Origin: Arcanobacterium wilhelmae
GTDB lineage: Bacteria > Actinomycetota > Actinomycetes > Actinomycetales > Actinomycetaceae
Assembly: GCF_029632765.1 (NCBI RefSeq)
Contig: NZ_CP121247.1
Span: 1,674,001 to 1,738,000 of the forward strand
Reading direction: 5' to 3'
Length of the DNA: 64,000 nucleotides
Shown: piece after piece, positions 54,176 to 62,174 of the stretch
How positions within the stretch are numbered: position 1 is the first letter of the stretch
How the letters are laid out: the number at the start of each line of letters is the position of its first letter
Position numbers and translations under genes: made by a program
The notes under the pieces: model-generated
Databases searched by the model: none
Told to the model about the DNA's origin: nothing
What the model saw: the letters and a program-made list of their open reading frames with translations, nothing else

Positions 54176-55545
<1,370 letters not shown>

Positions 55546-55622
55546 TCAGCCTAAAACATCGCGCCGGCGCGCGCCTGAGCTTCCACATCGTGGAAGCGAA
55601 AACCGACCATACATTGCCTACC

Positions 55623-55697
55623 TAAAATTTTGGTTCGAAAAATGGCGCCTCGAGCCGATATACGGCTCGAGGCGCCAAAAAAGCGACGTAAATTTTA
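55623..55697. repeat. 75-bp palindromic element, copy 4 (reverse orientation)
   Basis: Same length and outer arms as copies 1-3, but inverted relative to them. The inner arms GGCGCCTCGAGCCG and CGGCTCGAGGCGCC around ATATA pair perfectly at 14 of 14 positions, although their sequence differs from copy 3. It lies in the 229-bp gap between gdhA and the TetR gene. Confidence 0.9.
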
Positions 55698-55744
55698 GGA
55701 GCCCCAAGTATGCGGCGTTCTGGCCGCCGGCCGCGGGCCAGCAC

Positions 55745-56428
55745 TCACCCGAGGGCAGACGCGATCATCGAGGCCACCAGATCCGCCATTTCCTCGGCGC
55801 TGAGCTCCACGAGCGCACGATCCGCCTCAGCCGACAGTGCGCCATCCCCACGCGCCGCCTCCTGGCGAGCCCGCAACCACTTCTCGCCCACGCCGCGCAC
55901 AAACGACACCATCCCCACAGCCCACACGCGTGAACGAGCATCACCCAGCACGCCGTCGCCCGCCAACACCTCAGGAACAGCCGCCGAAATCGTCAACAGA
56001 AGAGGCTCGTTACTCTCACCAACGAGAGCCGCAACCGCTCCGTGTTCCACCGGCGCCGACGTCATAAAAATATAGACCTCCGGATCGTCAGCAAGCATCG
56101 TGAAATACGACAACAAGGAACGGCGCACCAGCTCCGCAAGCGACACACCATTGCGGTAATCCTCCTCCAAGGTGGCCTTCCACTCCTCGACACAGCGCAT
56201 TGCAACCGCGCGCTGCAAGCCGAACTTATCCCCGAAATAGCGGTAAATAATCGACTTCGACGTGCCAAGTTCCTCCGCCATCTGGTCCATTGAAACCGTG
56301 GCGCCGTTCTGACGAATCACTTCCATCGCCTGGGCGATCAGGGTCTCGTAGCGTTCCTCGCGGTGCTTTACCCAGCGTACACTTCGGCGATCAATGCGCT
56401 CTTGTGCCGTATGCGCGGCTTCGGACAT
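55745..56428 (-). CDS. TetR-family transcriptional regulator
   Basis: A 227-aa regulator. The helix-turn-helix SMDQMAEELGTSKSIIYRYFGDKFGLQRAVA is typical TetR. The ligand domain is unassigned and ends in a long acidic/Ala-rich helix. AAGGAG lies 8 nt before the ATG. It is divergent from the LppM-like lipoprotein gene, which could be its target. Confidence 0.9.
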   Translation of the reverse strand: MSEAAHTAQERIDRRSVRWVKHREERYETLIAQAMEVIRQNGATVSMDQMAEELGTSKSIIYRYFGDKFGLQRAVAMRCVEEWKATLEEDYRNGVSLAELVRRSLLSYFTMLADDPEVYIFMTSAPVEHGAVAALVGESNEPLLLTISAAVPEVLAGDGVLGDARSRVWAVGMVSFVRGVGEKWLRARQEAARGDGALSAEADRALVELSAEEMADLVASMIASALG

Positions 56429-56605
56429 GACGAAAAACTCCTTGTGAAAGCGAAAAGACCAATTAATTCTACCGCCCGTTTCACCTATTCCCCCCTCCGC
56501 CCTGAGCAGGAGGCTACGTGTTGGTATCGCCAGTCAGGTAGAATGAATGAATTGCTGGCAAAACCAAACGTCGGCAAAATACGCCTACCTCACGAAAGGA
56601 CCCCC

Positions 56606-57697
56606 ATGGCTTCCAAATGGCTGAAAGCCGTCGCGATTGCACTCCCAGCAGCTCTGCTGTTCGGCGCTTGCGATGCCAACGTCACCATGCGATTCAACGA
56701 GGATCGCACCGCCTCGGCCATCATGGAAATGACCGACACCGACGGTTCACTAACGAAGCTCGCTGCCGGCAACGTCAACTGCGATATGTTCAAGCAGCAG
56801 CTCGAGAACCTCCCCACCGGCCGCGATGCGAAGTTCGACGTCGAAGATCTCACTAACGGCGGGAACCTCCACTGCAAGCTCACTGCCACCTCGAAGATCG
56901 ATCCGAAAGTGGGCAAAGCTCAAGGATTTACAGAGACCGACACCACCTACGTTTACGAAACCCCCAAAGACAAGATGCCCTCGGGTAACGAGCTCGACCA
57001 GATCGAGAACCTCCCGTTCCCGATGAACCTCTCCCTCACGGTTGAGACTCCAGGCGAAATTGTCTCCGCTTCGGAAGGCGCGGAAATCAACGGAAACCGC
57101 GCCACCTTCACAGATCTCAAGACGATCGCGAAGGGCATCCGCGTCGAAGGTAAGAAGACAGCCTCAGCTAGCTCGAAGATCGGCCTGTGGATCGGCATCG
57201 CCGTTGCAGTGCTCGTGATCCTTGGCATCGTGGCGTGGCTGGTGCTCGCCGCGAAGAAGAACAAGAACAAGGCCGCCGGTAACTACGTTGGCCCAGACGG
57301 TGCGGCTGCGCCCGCCGCGGCGCCATTCGCTCCAGGCGCGCCGCTCCAGGGCGCGACGCCGGCTGGTCCGGCCGCACCCGCACAGGGCACCGCTCCGGGC
57401 GCGCCGGTTGTTCCGCAGGCACAGCCCACCGACCCAACGGGCGTGGCTCCAGCTCCGGCAACCCCAGCGACCCCGACGGCGACGCCGTCAACCCCGGTTC
57501 CGGGCGAGGGCGCGGACATGCCGGGCGCTGCCGAGGCTCTGGCCGAGGCTCCGGCAGAGGCTCCGGCAGAGGCTCCGGCCGATGCCGAAGCTTCCCAGCC
57601 GGATGTTGCTTCAGCTCAGGCTCCGGAGGCTGCTCAGGCTGAGAATCCGGGTACTGTGATGGATCAAGGCCACAACGACAATCCTTTCCTGCGCTGA
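56606..57697 (+). CDS. LppM-like lipoprotein with membrane helix and Pro/Ala-rich tail
   Basis: A 363-aa protein. The signal peptide ends in lipobox LFGACD. Residues 25-185 form an LppM/DUF3153-type extracellular domain (VTMRFNEDRTASAIMEM). A membrane helix follows at about 193-215 (IGLWIGIAVAVLVILG), then Lys-rich residues and a low-complexity Pro/Ala tail of about 140 residues. GAAAGGA lies 5 nt before the ATG at 56606; the frame from 56363 is rejected. Mycobacterial LppM affects host phagocytosis; no function is known here. Confidence 0.82.
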   Translation: MASKWLKAVAIALPAALLFGACDANVTMRFNEDRTASAIMEMTDTDGSLTKLAAGNVNCDMFKQQLENLPTGRDAKFDVEDLTNGGNLHCKLTATSKIDPKVGKAQGFTETDTTYVYETPKDKMPSGNELDQIENLPFPMNLSLTVETPGEIVSASEGAEINGNRATFTDLKTIAKGIRVEGKKTASASSKIGLWIGIAVAVLVILGIVAWLVLAAKKNKNKAAGNYVGPDGAAAPAAAPFAPGAPLQGATPAGPAAPAQGTAPGAPVVPQAQPTDPTGVAPAPATPATPTATPSTPVPGEGADMPGAAEALAEAPAEAPAEAPADAEASQPDVASAQAPEAAQAENPGTVMDQGHNDNPFLR

Positions 57698-57711
57698 TTG
57701 ATACGCGAAAC

Positions 57712-57749
57712 GGTGTGGGGGCTGCGGAAAATTCCGCAGCCCCCACACC
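57712..57749 (+). terminator. Terminator between convergent LppM-like and 55-aa genes
   Basis: An 18-bp perfect stem (GGTGTGGGGGCTGCGGAA and complement) with a 2-nt loop. It lies between two convergent stop codons (57697 and 57757) and can serve both strands. Confidence 0.8.
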
Positions 57750-57756
57750 TTTGATG

Positions 57757-57924
57757 TCACTTCCCGAGATGCCCGCGGATCACCATTTTGGTCATCGACA
57801 GGTTGAAGCCCACGAACTTTGCCAGCTGCAACGGCAAGCAATGGCGTGCACGCAATGTGCCCTTAGTGGGCAAGGGCGCTTTCGAAATGTCCACAACAGG
57901 CTGCGGATTCTTCACCTCAGACAT
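57757..57924 (-). CDS. 55-aa protein encoded after the sulfide:quinone-type oxidoreductase
   Basis: The product reads MSEVKNPQPVVDISKAPLPT…, then RARHCLPLQLAKFVGFNLS and ends MTKMVIRGHLGK. It starts 33 bp after the stop of the FAD oxidoreductase on the same strand, with AAAGGA 14 nt before the ATG, and ends right at a terminator. It contains one Cys and an amphipathic C-terminal half. No family was recognised; a small partner of the oxidoreductase is suggested by position. Confidence 0.6.
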   Translation of the reverse strand: MSEVKNPQPVVDISKAPLPTKGTLRARHCLPLQLAKFVGFNLSMTKMVIRGHLGK

Positions 57925-57956
57925 GTCAACTCGTTCCTTTCCGTCTCTGACATTAA

Positions 57957-59408
57957 TTATTCAGGGATGAGTTGCCATCCCGGCAACGCCTTCGCCTTAT
58001 AGATGAACAGGTAGTGGAGCATGAGCTTCACCCAGTGCCCGTAGAGGCCAATCTGCCCGGTGGTCTGCTTCATGTCGCGCCCGGTCTCGTATGTTTCGTA
58101 ATCCTTGACTACCGGGTACATGGTCATTGCAGCAGCAGTACCCTTGCGCAGGCCCGTGCCAGCCGACGCGACACATGCGGCACCCATGTGCGCCATCGAG
58201 CTCTTCTGAGCAGCCGCCTTCGGATCCTTGATCCGGTTCGCGATCGTCACAGCCACAGCCTTGCCGATCATGCCCGACGGCATTCCCGTACGCGGCGGAG
58301 CCGGCGCAATCACCGTGCCATTCGGCGACTTCCCCGGCTTCGAAATCTGGTGCGGGGGTGCGAACGCAATACCAGCAGCGAACATATTCGGATAGCCCGG
58401 CACCTCGTAAGTCTCCGGCCAATCCTCGGCACGCCACTCCTCAAACGGCTTCGGCGAATAATCCGCATCCACCTTCATAAAACCGCTCGGCGCAAAAATC
58501 TCCGACGTAATATCGTTCCCCTCACGATCGTACGCGTTGAACGGCTGACCTGAGAACGGCGGGATCAGCATCGAGAAATCGAACTCGAGCTCATGCTTTT
58601 CACCATCGATCGTCTCGTAGAAGATCTTCCCCTCCTCCACGCGCTGCACGGCGGCAGCCACGATCGGCTCAACCCCACGCTCGCGGAACAGGGAAGACGT
58701 CCACAGCTCCGACGTCGTCTCGAAGCCGTTCTGCTTGAACGTCATGCCACCGACGCCGAAATCGCCGAGCTGGTGCTCGTTCGTGAGGTAGATGATCCGG
58801 GCCATATCGCGAAGGCCGGCCTCGCGGATCTCGTGCTCCACGTTGAACAGATATTCGAACGCGGCGCCCTGGCAGGTGCAGGTGCCGTGGCCGGTGCCGA
58901 TCACGATCGTCTGCTTCTTCCCGGCACGCATCGCGTCCATCGCCTCGGCAAGGCGCTTCGCCGCCTCCACCGCATGGTCGGCGGTACAGACGGACACGGT
59001 AAAACCGTCCGGGCCGAGCCCCTCCGTGGCCGCGAAGTTCAGGCGCGGGCCGGTGGCGTTCACGAGATAGTCGAACGGGATTCGCGCAAGCTCGCCACGA
59101 TTCGCAGAGCTCGTGCGCTCCACCTCGACGAAACCACGATCGCTCGCCGAATCCCCCTGCGGGTGAATCGCGAACGCCTTCGCCTGAACGTAGTTGATTT
59201 TCTTGCGCTTGTAGATCGGCGCAAGCGGGAACACCACCTTCTTATGCGGCATCTTACCCACACCAACCCAGATATTGGACGGGATCCAGTTGTAATGAGA
59301 ATTCGGGGTGACGACGGTGACGTTGTGCTCCTGGCCCACCAAACGCCGCAGATGGAGAGCTGCGGTGTGGCCGGCGACGCCAGCGCCGAGGACGACGATG
59401 TCTGCCAT
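57957..59408 (-). CDS. Sulfide:quinone oxidoreductase-like FAD protein
   Basis: A 483-aa flavoprotein of the NDH-2/SQR group. The FAD-binding VVLGAGVAGHTAALHL opens the protein. Cysteines that could take part in sulfur chemistry are in SVCTADH, in GHGTCTCQG (a CTC pair) and in GAACVAS. The C-terminus has an amphipathic stretch (WVKLMLHYLFIYKAKALPGW) suited to membrane attachment. It would oxidise sulfide and reduce the quinone pool; an NADH dehydrogenase role is less likely given the cysteines. AAAGG precedes the ATG. A CsoR-type operator overlaps its likely promoter, and a 55-aa gene follows. Confidence 0.8.
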   Translation of the reverse strand: MADIVVLGAGVAGHTAALHLRRLVGQEHNVTVVTPNSHYNWIPSNIWVGVGKMPHKKVVFPLAPIYKRKKINYVQAKAFAIHPQGDSASDRGFVEVERTSSANRGELARIPFDYLVNATGPRLNFAATEGLGPDGFTVSVCTADHAVEAAKRLAEAMDAMRAGKKQTIVIGTGHGTCTCQGAAFEYLFNVEHEIREAGLRDMARIIYLTNEHQLGDFGVGGMTFKQNGFETTSELWTSSLFRERGVEPIVAAAVQRVEEGKIFYETIDGEKHELEFDFSMLIPPFSGQPFNAYDREGNDITSEIFAPSGFMKVDADYSPKPFEEWRAEDWPETYEVPGYPNMFAAGIAFAPPHQISKPGKSPNGTVIAPAPPRTGMPSGMIGKAVAVTIANRIKDPKAAAQKSSMAHMGAACVASAGTGLRKGTAAAMTMYPVVKDYETYETGRDMKQTTGQIGLYGHWVKLMLHYLFIYKAKALPGWQLIPE

Positions 59409-59562
59409 ATTCTAACCTTTGACTCGACCAGCATCCTTGCTGGTAGTTGTAGCTTTTAGGGTGACGTGTGGAGCTTGGGCTCCCCGTTCCTTCCAGCAGG
59501 AATTGTGCAATCCGGGACCCGGAAGGCGCGGTACGAAAGTCCTATCTGCTCTTGTGGCACCC

Positions 59563-59591
59563 ATCATACCCCCATGGGTATAAAAGGCAAA
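59563..59591 (-). promoter_or_regulatory. Promoter with CsoR/CstR-type operator upstream of the SQR-like gene
   Basis: The palindrome ATACCC-CCAT-GGGTAT (59566-59581) has the G/C-tract form of CsoR-family operators. On the minus strand it overlaps a -10-like TATGAT (59563-59568); a TTTGCC lies 17 bp further upstream (59586-59591). The SQR-like gene starts about 150 nt downstream. CsoR-family persulfide sensors (CstR) control sqr genes elsewhere. No csoR gene is seen in this window. Confidence 0.5.
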
Positions 59592-59638
59592 TCAGCTGGG
59601 TGAGGATACCCACTTCCGGAACACGACCACACAACGTG

Positions 59639-59725
59639 CACAAAAAACGGGCGGGCACAAAAAACTGGGCGCGCACAAAAAACTGGGCGCGCACAAAAAA
59701 CTGGGCGGGCAGAAAAAACTGGGGG
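59639..59725. repeat. 18-bp tandem repeat of T-tracts beside the fba terminator
   Basis: Five units built on CACAAAAAACTGGGCGCG run from 59639 to about 59725 and merge with the fba terminator. Read on the minus strand, each unit supplies TTTTTT, so the terminator's U tract is repeated five times. The rest of the 356-bp gap 59409-59764 holds the SQR promoter and leader. Confidence 0.85.
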
Positions 59726-59748
59726 CTGCGACGAATCGCAGCCCCCAG
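59719..59748 (-). terminator. Terminator of fba
   Basis: A 13-bp perfect stem (CTGGGGGCTGCGA and complement) with a CGAA tetraloop, followed on the minus strand by TTTTTT. It lies 17 nt after the fba stop. Confidence 0.9.
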
Positions 59749-59764
59749 CCTGTTAAGCGCTAGC

Positions 59765-60787
59765 TCACTTCATCTTGGTGCCGGTCGAGCCGAGGCGCTC
59801 GCAAGCCTCAACAACGCGAGCAGCCATGCCGGCTTCAGCTTCCTTGCCCCAAGCGCGCGGATCGTACTTCTTCTTGTTGCCAACCTCGCCGTCAATCTTG
59901 AGCACGCCGTCGTAGTTCTTCAGCATCCAGTCCACAACCGGGCGGGTGAACGCGTACTGCGTATCGGTATCCACGTTCATCTTGATGACGCCGTTGCGCA
60001 CTGCGGTGGCGATTTCCTCAGCGGTGGAGCCGGAGCCGCCGTGCATCACGAGATCGAACGGCATCTCCTTGCCGACCTTGGCGCCAACCTCGGCCTGGAT
60101 CTCGCCGAGGAGCTCCGGGCGGAGCTTCACGTGGCCCGGCTTGTAGGCGCCGTGCACGTTACCGAAGGTCAGAGCGGTGATGTAGCGGCCGTTCTCGCCC
60201 ATGCCGAGAGCATCGATGGTCTTGAGGGCATCCTCAGCGGTGGTGTACAGCTTCTCGTTGATCTCGCCAACAACGCCGTCCTCTTCGCCGCCAACAGCGC
60301 CGATCTCGATCTCGAGGATGGTGTTCGCAGCCTTCGCCATAGCGAGGAGCTCCTTAGCGATCTCGAGGTTCTCCTCGAGCGGAACAGCCGAGCCGTCCCA
60401 CATGTGCGACTGGAAGAACGGAAGGCGGCCAGCCTTCACTTCCTCAGCCTCGAGCTCGAGGAGCGGGCGGAGCCACGAATCGATGTTCTGCTTGGCGCAG
60501 TGATCGGTGTGAAGCGCAATGTTCACATCGTAGTTCTTGGCGATTTCCTTGGCGTATGCCACCATGGCGAGCGAACCGGCAACGCGATCCTTCACCGTGG
60601 AGCCCGACCAGTACTCGGCGCCGCCAACCGACACCTGGATGATGCCGTCCGACTCAGCGTCCGCGAAGCCCTTGATGGCTGCGGAGAGGGTCTGCGAGGA
60701 CGTCACGTTGATCGCCGGGTATGCGAACTTGCCCGCCTTAGCGCGGTCGATCATCTCGTTGTAAACTTCAGGGGTTGCGATAGCCAC
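59765..60787 (-). CDS. fba: Class II fructose-bisphosphate aldolase
   Basis: A 340-aa zinc aldolase of glycolysis and gluconeogenesis. Zinc-binding histidines are in LHTDHCAK, GNVHGAY and MHGGSGS. The GTG at 60787 (AIATPEVYNEM) has AAGGAG 9 nt upstream and gives the usual length; the frame from 60856 is rejected. Confidence 0.95.
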   Translation of the reverse strand: MAIATPEVYNEMIDRAKAGKFAYPAINVTSSQTLSAAIKGFADAESDGIIQVSVGGAEYWSGSTVKDRVAGSLAMVAYAKEIAKNYDVNIALHTDHCAKQNIDSWLRPLLELEAEEVKAGRLPFFQSHMWDGSAVPLEENLEIAKELLAMAKAANTILEIEIGAVGGEEDGVVGEINEKLYTTAEDALKTIDALGMGENGRYITALTFGNVHGAYKPGHVKLRPELLGEIQAEVGAKVGKEMPFDLVMHGGSGSTAEEIATAVRNGVIKMNVDTDTQYAFTRPVVDWMLKNYDGVLKIDGEVGNKKKYDPRAWGKEAEAGMAARVVEACERLGSTGTKMK

Positions 60788-60942
60788 TTGAGTGAGCTCC
60801 TTTATCGACTTTGTCTGACGCCCTCTATTATTCCACGCTTTCGCACTCTTTCCCACACCTCAAAGTCCCAGACGCCTGTTTGGCTTCCCACTCCCTCACG
60901 ATCCCGACGCCGGTGCCCGGCTTGGGACCGCGCGCCTAGTCG

Positions 60943-61017
60943 CGTGCACAACTCAATCACTTGCGCGAGGCGTTGCGCATAGAGCAACGCCTGGCTGGAT
61001 TGACGGAGTTGTGCACG
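60943..61017. repeat. Second hairpin repeat family, copy B
   Basis: 75 bp with perfect 12-bp outer arms CGTGCACAACTC/GAGTTGTGCACG, then TCAATC/GATTGA, then the inner stem GGCGTTGC/GCAACGCC around GCATAGA. As RNA or single-stranded DNA it could fold into one long hairpin. It lies between the divergent fba and sirtuin genes. Confidence 0.85.
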
Positions 61018-61129
61018 GGCCCCGCCCCACGCCCGAGCCCCAATCCGCCCCACGCTCGCAACGCAGGCCAGCCCTCCACCACATCCCCGGGCGTAGACTG
61101 GCCCCACAGCCTCACACCAGCGCTGGCTG

Positions 61130-61204
61130 CGTGCACAACTCAATCACTTGCGCGAGGTATTGCGCATAGAGCAACGCCTCACGCGATTGACAGATTAACG
61201 CACG
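61130..61204. repeat. Second hairpin repeat family, copy C
   Basis: A 75-bp sequence sharing most positions with copy B (left half nearly identical, right outer arm decayed). It ends 26 bp before the sirtuin start, so it would lie in that gene's leader if TAGACT at 61093 is the -10 box. Confidence 0.8.
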
Positions 61205-61229
61205 GACCCCAATACAAAAGGAGGCCACC

Positions 61230-62063
61230 ATGTTTTTCGAGGACGCCCAGGAAGCCGCCCACGCACTCGCTGCGTTCCTGGAGGGCAAGCGCACGATCGT
61301 CGTCTCGGGTGCGGGAACGTCCACCGACGCCGGCCTGCCGGATTATCGCGGCACGGGCACTACCCAGGAGCCGTCAATCGACTTCAACATGTTCGTTACC
61401 GACCCGGTGTGGCGAGCGTGGGTGTGGCAGCGTAATCACGAAACGTGGCGCCAGATGTTGCGCATGCAGCCAACGCCGGCGCATCATGCGATTGCAGCGT
61501 TGGAGCGCGCGGGCCTGGTGAGCGGCAACGCCACACAGAACGTGGACGGCTTAGACCGTGCAAGCGGCCAGGACAACGTGTGGGAGTTGCACGGCTCGTT
61601 CGCCACCGTGGATTGCATCGATTGCAGCACCCGTTTCCCGCGCGAGGAGTACGGCGAACTGCTGAGCGCACTGAACCCGGGTTGGCCCGAGACGGACGAG
61701 TTACCGGTGATCTTGGCTCCCGCACGCCGCGCCGACGCCGAACGTTCAACTTTCCGCGTCGCTCCCTGCCCGCGTTGCGGCGGGATCGTGAAACCGTCGG
61801 TGGTGTTTTTCGGAGAGGGGTTGCCGAGCGAGGCGATGGATGGCGCGATGAGCGCGGCGACCGCGGCCGACGCAGTTTTGGTGGTTGGCACGTCGCTCCA
61901 GGTTTCCACAGGGATGTGGGTGATGCGTCAGGCGTGGGCGCAGGGTGGCCCGGTTGCGATCGTGAATCGCGGGGCGACGGCGGGCGATCGTTTTGCGGAT
62001 CTGAGGGTCGACGCCGGGGCGAGCGAGGTGCTGGAGCGTACAGTCGAGCTTCTGGGCGCGTAG
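61230..62063 (+). CDS. Sir2-family NAD-dependent protein deacylase
   Basis: A 277-aa sirtuin. NAD-binding SGAGTSTDAGLPDYRG, TQNVDGLD, the catalytic His in ELHG, two zinc pairs (CIDC and CPRC) and GTSLQVSTG are all present. It removes acyl groups from lysines using NAD. AAAGGAGG lies 5 nt before the ATG. Confidence 0.94.
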   Translation: MFFEDAQEAAHALAAFLEGKRTIVVSGAGTSTDAGLPDYRGTGTTQEPSIDFNMFVTDPVWRAWVWQRNHETWRQMLRMQPTPAHHAIAALERAGLVSGNATQNVDGLDRASGQDNVWELHGSFATVDCIDCSTRFPREEYGELLSALNPGWPETDELPVILAPARRADAERSTFRVAPCPRCGGIVKPSVVFFGEGLPSEAMDGAMSAATAADAVLVVGTSLQVSTGMWVMRQAWAQGGPVAIVNRGATAGDRFADLRVDAGASEVLERTVELLGA

Positions 62064-62116
62064 CGAGAGGTGAGCACCGAGAAATGTAAAACGCCCTGGT
62101 GAGAGCGCCGCGGAAA

Positions 62117-62160
62117 AACGGGGATGGGCTGGAAGCTTGTGCTTCCAGCCCATCCCCGTT
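62117..62160. terminator. Strong bidirectional terminator
   Basis: A 20-bp perfect stem (AACGGGGATGGGCTGGAAGC and complement) with loop TTGT lies between the convergent sirtuin and surface-protein genes. GGAAAAA precedes it and TTATTAC follows, so it can act on both strands. Confidence 0.85.
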
Positions 62161-62174
62161 ATTACTCAGCTCAC

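Noticed and set aside
61093..61105. Leaderless start after TAGACT at 61093
   Set aside because: No start codon lies 7 nt downstream. The motif may be a -10 box for the sirtuin gene with a normal leader, or chance.
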